Shown: positions 1 through 8,613, counted from the stretch's first letter. The stretch: 40,827 bases of DNA from Mariaggregatimicrobium sp964498785 (GCA_964498785.1 CAZCJL010000060.1:1-40827); one strand, 5' to 3'. The notes: generated by a model not told the origin, from the letters alone. A program made the numbers and translations.

Positions 1-17
1 TGTAGTCCTTTTATTGA

Positions 18-43
18 CTCTGTGTTCTCTGTGACTCTGTGGC
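18..43 (+). repeat. CTCTGTG-type dispersed repeat, single arm
   Basis: A run built from repeated CTCTGTG units ending in CTCTGTGGC lies just upstream of the first gene. The same unit occurs twice more, near 25.88 kb (inverted) and 25.99 kb (direct). It contains no open reading frame. It looks like one arm of a dispersed non-coding repeat cut by the window edge; its function is unknown. Confidence 0.5.
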
Positions 44-88
44 TGAATAGTTACAGGAAAAGTAAAAATTATCAGGGAGGATAATTAG

Positions 89-1117
89 ATGAATTTCAAG
101 AATCTGAAAGTCTCGTAGTTTTCCATTTTAGTTGTGCTCTTGTTAATTGGTGGCATCGCCTTTAGTGTGGATAAACCGGTTTATAAAAATTTGCCTCCGG
201 ATGTTTTTATGAAAAAATGGCTGATTACTGAACCAATACCAGTTCTGGATGAAAATGAAAAACCGACTTCGGAAAATCAGGAAAAATCTTTTGCAAAAAA
301 TGCGCTTTCTCCGGGAAAAGTGAAGCAGAGCATTGATGCCTGGAAATTGGTCATTGACGGGAAATCCTACAAATGGAAAATGATCATGCACGGCGGCGGA
401 TTACATGGATTTAGCACATATTTGTGTCGCTTCACCGATCTTGATGTGACCGTCGCTGTGATTGCTAATTGTGTGCCAACGATTCCGGGGATGAACACCG
501 AGCAGATGTCACTGGAAATTGCCCAGATTTATTTTTGGGAACAGATGAAAGAGCAGGAATCTTTTGTGGAGCAGGAAATAGACACGGCGATTTTACAGGA
601 TTACATTGGCAGATATGATTACGGGAACGCAGTGTTGACTGTCACGGAAGACGATGGTCATTTATTCGCGCAAATGGCCGGACAGCCAAAGTTTGAAATT
701 TTCCCAACAGGAGATGATGAGTTTTTCTGGAAAGTTGTAGATGCGTCCGTAAAATTTGTACGGAATGAAGAAGGCGTTGTGACTTATGCAATGCATCATC
801 AGGGTGGAATGGATCTTAAAGCGCCAAAACTCGAACAGGAAAAAACTGTTGAGGTAGATGAGAAAATTCGTGAGGATTATGTGGGCAAATATCAGTTGGC
901 GCCGGATGTCATTGTATCGGTTACCCGGCAGGGAGATCAATTATTTTCTCAGATAACAGGGCAGCCCGCACTTAAGATTTATCCCCGTTCTGAAACTGAA
1001 TTTTTCTTAAAAGAAGTAAATGCAACAGTGGAATTTATCAGGAAAGACGGCAAGGTGGATGGTCTCATCATCTATCAGGCAGGACTAAAAAATCCGGCAA
1101 AGCGGATCAATGACTAA
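89..1117 (+). pseudogene. Serine hydrolase remnant with two DUF3471-like repeats, nonsense in signal peptide
   Basis: A good ribosome site (AGGGAGG, 73-79) precedes an ATG at 89, but the frame meets TAG at 116-118 after nine codons. Past the stop the frame continues as a hydrophobic signal-peptide core (FSILVVLLLIGGIAF) and stays open to 1117. Next comes a WLITEPIPV stretch like the accessory domain of some serine hydrolases, then HGGGLHGF...VAVIANC, which resembles the C-terminal end of class C beta-lactamase-family proteins. The SxxK and YxN catalytic motifs are absent, so the catalytic core seems to have been lost by an internal deletion near nt 390. Two copies of a DUF3471-like domain follow (about residues 150-230 and 245-325), each with LxxYxGxY, GQPxxxIxP and EFF. 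A GTG at 134 could restart translation but has no ribosome site. A decayed gene is the best reading; stop readthrough or a sequencing error is possible. Confidence 0.65.
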
Positions 1118-1131
1118 GCACGAAAAAGCAG

Positions 1132-1170
1132 AAGCCGCGGAGAAACGCTAAAAGCATACCTCCGCGGCTT
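1132..1170. terminator. Bidirectional hairpin terminator
   Basis: A perfect 11-bp stem (AAGCCGCGGAG at 1132-1142 with its complement at 1160-1170) encloses a 17-nt loop. It sits between two convergent genes. There is no long T tract on either side, so termination strength is uncertain. Confidence 0.6.
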
Positions 1171-1189
1171 TATGCTTGAAATATATTCT

Positions 1190-2875
1190 TTATTGTATTG
1201 TCAACCCGATGATCCGATAATTGAATTCATACGAAAGACTTCTGCTCCATTTGGTATCGAGAACAGTTTTGTAGCGGGTTCCATCTTCGGGACCCACGGG
1301 TTTGCCATAGGAATAGAACCAGTTGATTATCGGGCTGCCGGTAAATCCCATAGCAATCCAATATTTGCCGGGTGATAAGACTGGCCAGTCCCGCCTGAAA
1401 TCAAAATCCACCCAAAAATAGCCTGCTTTGAACGATATTTGATCCAGGGGAATGAAATCGCTGGTGGCGATAATCTCGCCCGGGACGCCGTTATCGTCTT
1501 TTATGATTTCAGCCCACAATTGTCCGTTACCGCCAAATTTGTGCAGCGCTAATCCAATTTTGCCAAGTTTTAATGGTTTTTGAAGAATGAACAACTGGGC
1601 ATATTGTGCGCCACTGGTCACATATTCTGCGGTTTCAACCAGAAAGTTTTTCTTCATTTCGTAAGTTGCAGCTCCCTCTTTTTCCGCAGGTCCACGGGAA
1701 GATAGAAAATCAATTCCTTCCGGGAATTCGAGGTTTCCGAATAAATAGGGTTTGGAATAGGATAGCGTCTGCAATTTATCCTGATCCATGGCAACCGGCG
1801 TTGGTTCGGGTTCAATTTCGATTCGTTTGAATGACGCTTTCACAGAGGGCAACAGCAACATTTTGCGCGGCCCATATTTTTGTTTTTGGGCATTTAGCGA
1901 CACATTATCCTGTGGAAACGATGTATCGATGATTTCTTCAAAATTCGGTGTTGCCAGGGCGCCTTCGGATTGCGTCCATCGGATCAGACCATCCTGGGTC
2001 GTTTCGTTATTATCCAGCCCGAATTCGATCCGGATAAAACGATTACTGACAAACAGGGCTGTTTGCTGCGGATCAAAGGGAACCCATCCCAAATCTTCAA
2101 AATAGACTTCAATCCATGAATGACGACCTTCTGCCATTTTTAAGGTGAGAATACCGGAACCAATATTTACATTATAAGGCTTTTTTAGCGTAACGCCATT
2201 TACGATCCTTGCAGGAACTCCCACAGCCCGCATCAGCGCGGAGGACAGATGTGAATAATTCTGGCAGTTCCCTTTCCCTGTGCGAAATGAATACATTGCC
2301 CCGTAATCCTGTGGCGTAAGAACATAATGCATGTGATCGATCACCCAGGCCAGAATTCGCTGGACAGCGTCAAACTGAGTGTTCGCTCCGGTGGTGAGCT
2401 GTTTTGCCTTTGCAACAATTTGAGCATCGGTAGCGGGAACCTGATCAGTCGCTGTTAAATACTGTTTCACTTCCGGAGGAAGATTTTTCATCGGGAATGG
2501 AGACGTTGTGTTCAACTCTCTTAATAACGTCGTGTTCATAGCAGTTAGTGAGATTTCTGTTTTTATCGTGCTCCGGGGATTATTCCACATGACTTTAATC
2601 ACCTGGTTTCCGCGTTTATCTGTATATTCTTCCTGATCATTTGGCTGAGGGATAAAATTAAATTTAAGATTCGTAATCTGTTGATTATAGGTCGGTGATT
2701 GATAAGTTACGGGCTTTACATACGTGAGATAAAGTTTATTAATCGCCGGATTGGGTTCGACTTTCTGAATCATTTGATAATCGATGCGCGTTTCCTGTCC
2801 GCCATTGATTAAGTAGTTCTCAGCATAAGCTGCAATGGAAAATAATAGCAGACATATTAGAATTAACTTTTTCAT
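1190..2875 (-). CDS. Exported transglutaminase-like protein
   Basis: This 561-residue protein starts with a signal peptide (MKKLILICLLLFSIAAYA, cleavage near 18/19). A transglutaminase-core domain spans about residues 160-280 and carries the full papain-like triad: Cys204 in GKGNCQNYSHL, His252 in GRHSWIEVY and Asp268 in GWVPFDPQQ. The N-terminal 150 residues look like the beta-rich region that often precedes this domain in exported bacterial transglutaminase-like proteins. The last 180 residues are also beta-rich, with the pattern of a jelly-roll accessory domain (LWAEI...GVPGEII...W). The family includes cysteine peptidases and amide-bond-forming enzymes, so the exact reaction is open. AGGAG lies 7 nt before the ATG. 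The gene is monocistronic, with its own promoter candidate upstream. Confidence 0.88.
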   Translation of the reverse strand: MKKLILICLLLFSIAAYAENYLINGGQETRIDYQMIQKVEPNPAINKLYLTYVKPVTYQSPTYNQQITNLKFNFIPQPNDQEEYTDKRGNQVIKVMWNNPRSTIKTEISLTAMNTTLLRELNTTSPFPMKNLPPEVKQYLTATDQVPATDAQIVAKAKQLTTGANTQFDAVQRILAWVIDHMHYVLTPQDYGAMYSFRTGKGNCQNYSHLSSALMRAVGVPARIVNGVTLKKPYNVNIGSGILTLKMAEGRHSWIEVYFEDLGWVPFDPQQTALFVSNRFIRIEFGLDNNETTQDGLIRWTQSEGALATPNFEEIIDTSFPQDNVSLNAQKQKYGPRKMLLLPSVKASFKRIEIEPEPTPVAMDQDKLQTLSYSKPYLFGNLEFPEGIDFLSSRGPAEKEGAATYEMKKNFLVETAEYVTSGAQYAQLFILQKPLKLGKIGLALHKFGGNGQLWAEIIKDDNGVPGEIIATSDFIPLDQISFKAGYFWVDFDFRRDWPVLSPGKYWIAMGFTGSPIINWFYSYGKPVGPEDGTRYKTVLDTKWSRSLSYEFNYRIIGLTIQ

Positions 2876-2905
2876 ATTTGCTCCTATTTACTTAATTTAC
2901 CGGTT

Positions 2906-2934
2906 AATATAACACACTTAATTTACAATTTCAA
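2906..2934 (-). promoter_or_regulatory. Candidate sigma-70-type promoter for the transglutaminase gene
   Basis: On the minus strand TTGAAA (2929-2934) and TATATT (2906-2911) are separated by 17 nt. The predicted start point lies about 25 nt before the ATG. The region is AT-rich, so a chance match is possible. Confidence 0.4.
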
Positions 2935-3175
2935 GGTATTTATTCGCTTAGTAGCAAAATATCAGAAATTAATTGAATCAAAAGTAGAAAAAATAAATAT
3001 TTCCTTGCAAATTAAATGAAAATTTGCTAATATTAAAACTCAATGTAATTTATGTTACAAAATGTGAATCACTGTACAGTCTTTTGCATCTAATAGCCAA
3101 TGAACACCAATGAACAGTAAATATATTTAAGTTAATTGATAATATAAAATTTAAATTGAATGGAGGAAAAGGATT
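2935..3175. other. AT-rich intergenic region upstream of the MscS gene
   Basis: This is the remainder of a 300-bp gap between divergent genes. It holds one promoter candidate for the plus-strand gene (listed separately) and a short direct repeat (CCAATGAACA twice, near 3098-3120). No coding frame, RNA gene or strong hairpin was seen. Confidence 0.5.
3005..3033 (+). promoter_or_regulatory. Candidate promoter for mscS and the DUF3078 gene
   Basis: TTGCAA (3005-3010) and TAATAT (3028-3033) are 17 nt apart. The ATG is about 143 nt further on, so either the leader is long or this is a chance match in AT-rich DNA. Confidence 0.3.
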
Positions 3176-3997
3176 ATGGGGAATTTGAATGCGTACTCTG
3201 ATGAGGCGATTAAAATGCTCATGAATTATGGCCCGAAATTAATATTGGCGATTGTTACTTTACTTATCGGTTTATGGGTTATAAAAATTATTGTGAAAAT
3301 AGCAATCCGGGCAATGGAAAAAAGTGAAACCGACGTCTCACTGCGATCCTTCCTGTCCAGTTTGATTAGCATTGTCTTGAAAATTTTATTATTTATCACA
3401 GTGATATCAATGGTCGGCGTACAGATGACGTCTTTCATTGCAATTTTGGGAGCTGCTGGTCTGGCTGTTGGTTTAGCGTTGCAGGGAAGCCTGGCGAATT
3501 TTGCAGGCGGCGTTTTAATATTATTTTTCAAACCGTTTAAAGTTGGCGATTATATCGATGCACAAGGTTTTTCAGGATCAGTAAGTGAAATTCAGATTTT
3601 ACACACAATTTTGAAAACACCGGATAATAAAACCATCATAATGCCCAACGGGTCATTATCCAACAGTACAGTCACTAATTTTACCAGAGAAAATACAAGA
3701 CGAGTGGATATTGTCTATGGCATTGGTTATGATGATAACATTTTAAAAGCAAAGGAGATTATCCAAAATGTTATCAAGGCGGATGATAGGATTTTAAATG
3801 ATCCGGCGCCGATGGTCGTTACTTCAGAGCTCGCTGATAGTTCAGTTAATATAACAACTCGTGTATGGACAAAAACATCTGATTATTGGGCTGTAAAGTT
3901 TGACCTGATCGAAAAAGTAAAATTAGAATTCGATAAGAATGGAATCTCGATTCCGTTTCCACAACGGGATGTTCATATTTATAATCATGATAAATAG
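3176..3997 (+). CDS. mscS: Small-conductance mechanosensitive channel (MscS family)
   Basis: This 273-residue inner-membrane protein is close in length to E. coli MscS. It has three hydrophobic segments at about residues 17-40, 60-85 and 88-115. The third is the pore helix, with a Gly/Ala-rich stretch (AAGLAVGLALQGSLANFAGG) followed by the family signature FKPFKVGDYI. The soluble C-terminal part matches the beta domain (MPNGSLSNSTVTNF) and the alpha/beta vestibule. It releases small solutes during hypo-osmotic shock. GGAGGA lies 9 nt before the ATG. The DUF3078 gene starts 35 nt downstream and has its own strong ribosome site, so the two may be co-transcribed. Confidence 0.95.
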   Translation: MGNLNAYSDEAIKMLMNYGPKLILAIVTLLIGLWVIKIIVKIAIRAMEKSETDVSLRSFLSSLISIVLKILLFITVISMVGVQMTSFIAILGAAGLAVGLALQGSLANFAGGVLILFFKPFKVGDYIDAQGFSGSVSEIQILHTILKTPDNKTIIMPNGSLSNSTVTNFTRENTRRVDIVYGIGYDDNILKAKEIIQNVIKADDRILNDPAPMVVTSELADSSVNITTRVWTKTSDYWAVKFDLIEKVKLEFDKNGISIPFPQRDVHIYNHDK

Positions 3998-4032
3998 TAG
4001 TTAATGGTTATAAAATAAGCTTAGGAGGAATA

Positions 4033-4911
4033 ATGAAACTCAAACAACTGCTTATTGTCATAGTAAGCATTCTGATGGTTAGTTCTTTTGTGTTTGCCCA
4101 GGATGAAGCCCAGAAAGAAGAACCCAAAAAAGAGGAACCGATATATGGCTGGCAAAAGTCAATGGTCGGCGGAATTAATCTGACCCAAACCAGTTTTGAT
4201 AATTGGGCGCAAGGAGGCGAAAATCAGGCTGCCTGGCAGATTCATTTAAATTTTAAATTTGTCAATGATCAAAAGAAAACGAATTGGGCCAATTCAGGCA
4301 AATTTACGTATGGCTCAACAAAAACAGGTGATCAGGAAGCCAGAAAATCAATTGATGAAATGAAACTGGAATCCGTGTTGACCTATAAAATTGCCAAATA
4401 TATTAATCCATTTGTCGCAGCAACCGGTGAAACCCAATTTGCAGCAGGGTATAATTACGGAGATGATTCCAAAGTTAAAATTTCCAAATTTATGGATCCC
4501 GGCTATTTCAGAGAAAGTGCTGGTATGGGCTACAAGCCAAATGACATTTTCCAGACTCGTTTAGGTGTGGCTTTGAAACAAACCATCACGAGTGACTATC
4601 CCGTTCCGTATGCAGATGATCCCGGAACCGAAGACATCGAGAAAACAAAAAATGAGGTTGGTGCTGAATCAGTCACAGACCTCAACTGGAAAATTGCCGA
4701 AAACACGTTGTATACAAGCAAGCTGGAATTGTTTTCCACTCTCAGTGCTTTTAATGAGATTGATGTAAACTGGGACAATGTTGTTTCCACGAAGGTTACA
4801 AAATATATCAGTGTAAATTTCAATTTCAAGCTCTTCTATGATCGTGATATTTCAAAGCAGCGTCAAATCAAACAGGCGCTTGCTGTTGGTTTGACCTATA
4901 CTTTTTTATAA
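4033..4911 (+). CDS. DUF3078 family exported protein
   Basis: This 292-residue protein has a signal peptide (MKLKQLLIVIVSILMVSSFVFA), then an acidic/lysine linker (QDEAQKEEPKKEEP). The body has the family hallmark GGINLTQTSFDNWAQGGEN near residue 48. Alternating beta-strand segments and an aromatic C-terminus (LTYTFL) suggest a beta-barrel in the outer membrane. The family has no assigned reaction and is largely confined to Bacteroidota and relatives, which supports an FCB origin. AGGAGG lies 5 nt before the ATG. A strong terminator follows the stop codon. Confidence 0.88.
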   Translation: MKLKQLLIVIVSILMVSSFVFAQDEAQKEEPKKEEPIYGWQKSMVGGINLTQTSFDNWAQGGENQAAWQIHLNFKFVNDQKKTNWANSGKFTYGSTKTGDQEARKSIDEMKLESVLTYKIAKYINPFVAATGETQFAAGYNYGDDSKVKISKFMDPGYFRESAGMGYKPNDIFQTRLGVALKQTITSDYPVPYADDPGTEDIEKTKNEVGAESVTDLNWKIAENTLYTSKLELFSTLSAFNEIDVNWDNVVSTKVTKYISVNFNFKLFYDRDISKQRQIKQALAVGLTYTFL

Positions 4912-4934
4912 AAGCTTAAGTTACTTTACTGTGC

Positions 4935-4969
4935 AAAGGGCAGGAGCCAATACGCTCCCTGCCCTTTTT
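4935..4969 (+). terminator. Rho-independent terminator
   Basis: AAAGGGCAGG-AGC pairs with GCT-CCCTGCCCTTT with one bulged C and a short loop, followed by TTTTT. It lies 23 nt after the DUF3078 stop codon and separates that unit from the polyphosphate genes. Confidence 0.85.
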
Positions 4970-5077
4970 GGTTTATGGTTGATTTTTGTTGTGTTCTGTC
5001 GACCTTTTATACAAGTGTGAATCAAAATCCAAATGAGTAATGCAAATATCAAAGTTGACTAACAGCAAGAGGGAATT

Positions 5078-6562
5078 ATGCTGGAGCAGATTGATATATC
5101 GAAAAAATTGAGAAAAGCAGAATATAAATCGCTTAAATCCGAGCTGGAATTAAAGCTGAGTCAAATTCAGCAACAAGTGCGAACTGCCCAAATCCCTGTG
5201 ATGATTGTATTTGAAGGGTGGGATGCTGCAGGTAAAGGAACATTGATTAATCGACTGATATTGGCGCTTGATCCCCGCAGTTACAGCGTGCACCCGATTA
5301 ATCCACCGACGAAAGAAGAAAAACTTCGTCCATTTTTATGGCGGTTCTGGACTAAAACTCCTGAAAGGGGGCGAATAGCTATTTTTGATCGCAGTTGGTA
5401 CGGTCGGGTACTGGTAGAACGAGTTGATAACGTCGTGAAAAAGAAGATATGGAAAGAGGCGTATGCTGAAATTAACACATTCGAAAAACAATTGGTGAAT
5501 GACGGAACGGTTATTATTAAATTCTTTTTGCATATCGATAAGAAAGAACAAAAAAAACGGTTTAAAAAATTGGAGAAAAATTCGGCGACTGAGTGGAAGG
5601 TGACGAAAGATGACTGGAAACATCACAAGCAATATAGAAAATATGCCCGGGCGATTGAGGATATGCTGGAAAAAACTGACACGGAAGTTGCCGCCTGGAC
5701 AATCGTTGAAGCGCATGATCGTCGGTATGCAACTGCGAAAATATTCAGAATTGTGATTAATGCAATTGAGCGGCGACTTCAGCAGGATACCGGAGATTCA
5801 GATTATGATCAGCGACAATCTTCAAAACTGACGATATTGCCCTTAAAAACAGAATCCATCCTTGATAAAGTTGATTTATCACTAATCATGTCGCGTGAAG
5901 AGTATGATCGGGAATTGAAAATATATCAGATTAAAATCAGAGAATTGGAACATAAAATATTTCTCAAGAGATTGCCGGTAATTATTGTGTACCAGGGATG
6001 GGATGCCGCAGGCAAAGGGGGAAATATCAAACGACTGGTACAGGGTATGGATCCGCGGGGATATGAGGTTGTGCCTGTTTCCGTTCCGAATGATATTGAG
6101 CGAAATCATCATTATCTGTGGCGATTTTGGATGAATATTCCGAAAGGGGGACATATTACTATTTTTGATCGATCCTGGTACGGGCGCGTGTTGGTGGAAC
6201 GGATTGAAGGATTTTGTTCTGAAAAAGAGTGGCGCCGCGCGTATCGGGAAATTAATGAAATGGAGCAAATGCTGGCAAATTATGGGACATTGATCATTAA
6301 ATTTTGGTTACACATTAATAAAGAGGAGCAATTACGTCGATTTAAGGATAGAGAGAGCACGCCGCACAAACGCTGGAAAATGAGCGAAGAAGATTATCGC
6401 AACAGAGAGAAATGGGATCAGTACAAAGTCGCAGTGGATGATATGATTCTGAAGACCAGTACCAGTTATGCGCCCTGGACAATTATTGAAGCCAATTGCA
6501 AACTATTTGCACGAATTAAAGCATTAAAAACAGTCACGGAACGCATCGAAGAAAGATTATAA
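5078..6562 (+). CDS. Two-domain polyphosphate kinase 2 (polyphosphate:AMP phosphotransferase type)
   Basis: This 494-residue cytoplasmic protein holds two tandem PPK2 domains, roughly residues 10-235 and 265-490. Each has a Walker A of the form GWDAAGKG (residues 47-54 and about 307-314), a Walker B region IFDRSWYGRVLVER and a lid rich in Lys/Arg. The tandem arrangement is typical of class II PPK2 enzymes, which make ADP from AMP with polyphosphate as donor; in characterised members the C-terminal domain is the active one. Both Walker A motifs are intact here, so activity of both domains cannot be excluded. AGAGGG lies 5 nt before the ATG. The CYTH gene starts 2 nt after the stop codon, so ppk2, CYTH and NUDIX form a tight operon. 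Confidence 0.93.
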   Translation: MLEQIDISKKLRKAEYKSLKSELELKLSQIQQQVRTAQIPVMIVFEGWDAAGKGTLINRLILALDPRSYSVHPINPPTKEEKLRPFLWRFWTKTPERGRIAIFDRSWYGRVLVERVDNVVKKKIWKEAYAEINTFEKQLVNDGTVIIKFFLHIDKKEQKKRFKKLEKNSATEWKVTKDDWKHHKQYRKYARAIEDMLEKTDTEVAAWTIVEAHDRRYATAKIFRIVINAIERRLQQDTGDSDYDQRQSSKLTILPLKTESILDKVDLSLIMSREEYDRELKIYQIKIRELEHKIFLKRLPVIIVYQGWDAAGKGGNIKRLVQGMDPRGYEVVPVSVPNDIERNHHYLWRFWMNIPKGGHITIFDRSWYGRVLVERIEGFCSEKEWRRAYREINEMEQMLANYGTLIIKFWLHINKEEQLRRFKDRESTPHKRWKMSEEDYRNREKWDQYKVAVDDMILKTSTSYAPWTIIEANCKLFARIKALKTVTERIEERL

Positions 6563-6564
6563 AG

Positions 6565-7065
6565 ATGAATAATTTTTCTGAAACCCAAAAAATACAAACA
6601 GAAATCGAGCGAAAATTTTTGATCAAAAAAACACCGGAAGATTTACATAAATATAAGTCACACAAAATTCTGCAAGGCTATATTATCATTACTAAAGACG
6701 GTACAGAACTTCGGTTGCGACAAAACGGAGAATACTATTTTCAAACAATCAAAAGCGGAGAGGGGCTTGAGCGGAAAGAGACAGAAATTGAACTTTCAAT
6801 TGAACAGTTTAATAAATTATGGCCATTAGCCGGTCGCTGGCAACTTCGGAAAAAAAGGTTTGAAATCCTGTATGAGGATGTGAAGATCGAACTCGATATA
6901 TATGATGCACCATTCAAAGGATTAATAATGGGAGAGGTGGAATTTAAAACTGTTGAAGATAGCGAGCGATTTTCTCCCCCGAATTGGTTCGGAAAGGAGA
7001 TTACTAATGACGAACGTTTCAAAAATCGCAACCTTGCGAAATTCGGAATTCCGGCGATATTATGA
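6565..7065 (+). CDS. CYTH domain protein (triphosphate tunnel metalloenzyme type)
   Basis: This 166-residue protein has the N-terminal CYTH signature EIERKFL (residues 13-19). The other charged strands of the tunnel fold follow: ELRLRQ, YYFQTIK, RKETEIEL, LRKKRFEI, KIELDIYDAPFKGLIMGEVEF. Small CYTH proteins of this kind hydrolyse inorganic triphosphate or related triphosphates with a divalent metal, and the acidic and basic tunnel residues look retained. Which substrate is used is not decided by sequence. It lies 2 nt after ppk2 and overlaps the NUDIX gene by 4 nt (ATGA), indicating translational coupling. Between ppk2 and ppk1, a role in processing short polyphosphate or tripolyphosphate is the natural inference. 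Confidence 0.9.
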   Translation: MNNFSETQKIQTEIERKFLIKKTPEDLHKYKSHKILQGYIIITKDGTELRLRQNGEYYFQTIKSGEGLERKETEIELSIEQFNKLWPLAGRWQLRKKRFEILYEDVKIELDIYDAPFKGLIMGEVEFKTVEDSERFSPPNWFGKEITNDERFKNRNLAKFGIPAIL

Positions 7066-7496
7066 AAAATATCTTAAATAACAGAGATTCGGATTGGATG
7101 TATAATCAATCCGGAGTCATCCCGTTTCGGGTTTTGAACGGAAAAATTCAAGTGTTGCTGATTACAAGCCGGCGGCGCAAGAAATGGATTTTCCCGAAAG
7201 GCATTATTGAACCTGGAATGACGCCGCAGGAATCTGCTGCCAGAGAAGCGCTACAGGAGGCCGGTGTAATCGGACAGGTGTTTGCGGAGTCGATTGGTGA
7301 ATATGAATATAATAAATGGGATGGAACCTGTCATGTACAAATGTTTCCGATGGAAGTGACAAAGATAATGGATAATTGGATGGAGTCGTCTTTTCGGGAT
7401 CGGAAATGGGTTTTTATAGCAGAGGCTACGAGATTATTAAATAGAGACAAGATGAAGGTTATGTTGGATAGCTTAATAAAATATATTAAATTTTAA
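7062..7496 (+). CDS. NUDIX hydrolase, DIPP-like
   Basis: This 144-residue protein contains one NUDIX domain. The box lies at residues 47-69, in the context WIFPKGIIEPG...AAREALQEAG. The FPKG...E.G...AA.REA pattern resembles diphosphoinositol-polyphosphate and diadenosine-polyphosphate hydrolases, some of which also cut polyphosphate in eukaryotes. Two box positions depart from consensus: the first Glu is Met53, and the first Glu of the EE pair is Gln65, while Glu62 and Glu66 remain. Metal binding may therefore be altered. The gene overlaps the CYTH gene by 4 nt. No terminator follows; a new promoter precedes the next gene. Confidence 0.88.
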   Translation: MKNILNNRDSDWMYNQSGVIPFRVLNGKIQVLLITSRRRKKWIFPKGIIEPGMTPQESAAREALQEAGVIGQVFAESIGEYEYNKWDGTCHVQMFPMEVTKIMDNWMESSFRDRKWVFIAEATRLLNRDKMKVMLDSLIKYIKF

Positions 7497-7545
7497 ACTG
7501 AATAACAATAAAACAAATTTTTAAAATAAAAAATAAGAATTTAAC

Positions 7546-7574
7546 TTGATTTAAAGGTAAGGTTTATTTATATT
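7546..7574 (+). promoter_or_regulatory. Candidate promoter for the sixA-ppk1-CHAD unit
   Basis: TTGATT (7546-7551) and TATATT (7569-7574) are separated by exactly 17 nt. The predicted start point is about 48 nt before the sixA ATG. It sits in the only sizeable gap inside the polyphosphate island, so the island probably has two transcription units. Confidence 0.45.
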
Positions 7575-7628
7575 ATTTCCTGATAATTACGTTGATAAAT
7601 GGTTTTTATTCAAAGAGGAGGTTTAATT

Positions 7629-8585
7629 ATGAAAACATTATATATTGTGCGACATGCAAAAGCGGTGAGTCGGGATAAGGGCTTCCCGGATTTTGGGCGA
7701 TCTCTGGTAGCACAAGGTGTGAAAACGTCCCAAAAAATGGCCAAAAAGATAAAAAAACAAAAGACCAATGGTGTTGTATTTGTGTCGAGTCCTGCTAATC
7801 GCGCACTGGAAACAGCGCATATTTTCGCAAAGAGGATGGACTATCCGGTTACGAAAATTTTATTGAAAGATGTTATTTACGAAAGTAACACTGGTAAAGA
7901 ATTTCTGACATTGGTTCAGGGACTGGATGATAAATTTAAAACGTGTTTCCTCTTTGGGCACGATCCAGGCATCAGTGAGTTTGCGGCTTCAATTTTGAAA
8001 GATTTTACGTACGAAATCCCAAAAGCAGGAATCGTGTGTGTTGAATTTGCCACAGAAAATTGGAAATCAGTTTCGCAAAATAACAGCAGTTTAAAATTTT
8101 TCCAATTTCCGCTGAATAAAACGCAAAAAGCGGAATATGATAAAAAAGTGATAAAGGATATCCGATTCCGGTTGATGACAGCGGTTGAAGCGGAATTGAA
8201 TAAAATTGATGCAGATGCAACTTTGAAAATCCAAAATGCGATCAAGAAAAACAGTAAAAAAGTTGCATTGGCATTCATAGAAGAAGTGAGTGATTACTAT
8301 CAGCTAATTGCTGAAAGTAAATTAAAATCGGATAATGAGAAAGAAACTGATAAAAAAACGATTCAAAAAGAACAAAAACCGGATCAACCAGTAAAAAAAG
8401 AGCAACCCCAAAAACCGGAGAAGAAAGAAGTCGCGCCCCCAAAAACAATAGAACCAAAAACAACACAACCACAAGCAAAAACAGGAAGCACTGCAACAAA
8501 GCAACCGGAGAAGAAGGAAGCTGTTAAAAAAGCGAACACAACTAAAACAGAGAAATCAGATTCAACTGTTGCAAAATCAATGTAA
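7629..8585 (+). CDS. SixA-type phosphohistidine phosphatase with lysine-rich C-terminal tail
   Basis: This 318-residue protein is about twice the length of SixA. Residues 1-160 are a histidine-phosphatase domain: catalytic His9 in YIVRHAKA, Arg58 in SSPANRALETA, and His111 in FGHDPG. Residues 167-231 form a predicted helical segment (KKVIKDIRFRL...). Residues 232-318 are low-complexity, rich in Lys, Pro, Glu, Gln and Thr, with about one residue in four a lysine (KPEKKEVAPP, KQPEKKEAVKK). The start was chosen at the ATG after AGAGGAGG (7614-7621), not the upstream alternative at 7599. SixA removes phosphate from histidine, for example in ArcB Hpt or PTS proteins; here the neighbours suggest polyphosphate metabolism. 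The extension is absent from ordinary SixA, and its function is unknown. Confidence 0.9.
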   Translation: MKTLYIVRHAKAVSRDKGFPDFGRSLVAQGVKTSQKMAKKIKKQKTNGVVFVSSPANRALETAHIFAKRMDYPVTKILLKDVIYESNTGKEFLTLVQGLDDKFKTCFLFGHDPGISEFAASILKDFTYEIPKAGIVCVEFATENWKSVSQNNSSLKFFQFPLNKTQKAEYDKKVIKDIRFRLMTAVEAELNKIDADATLKIQNAIKKNSKKVALAFIEEVSDYYQLIAESKLKSDNEKETDKKTIQKEQKPDQPVKKEQPQKPEKKEVAPPKTIEPKTTQPQAKTGSTATKQPEKKEAVKKANTTKTEKSDSTVAKSM

Positions 8586-8613
8586 ATTTTCTCATGTAAA
8601 TTATTACGAAGTT

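Noticed and set aside
7599..7628. Upstream start for the SixA protein
   Set aside because: The ribosome site AGAGGAGG lies inside this stretch, and the conserved YIVRHAKA begins right after the ATG at 7629.
8569..8613. TTG start for PPK1 overlapping sixA
   Set aside because: It adds 15 residues without family similarity; the ATG at 8614 matches the usual PPK1 start.
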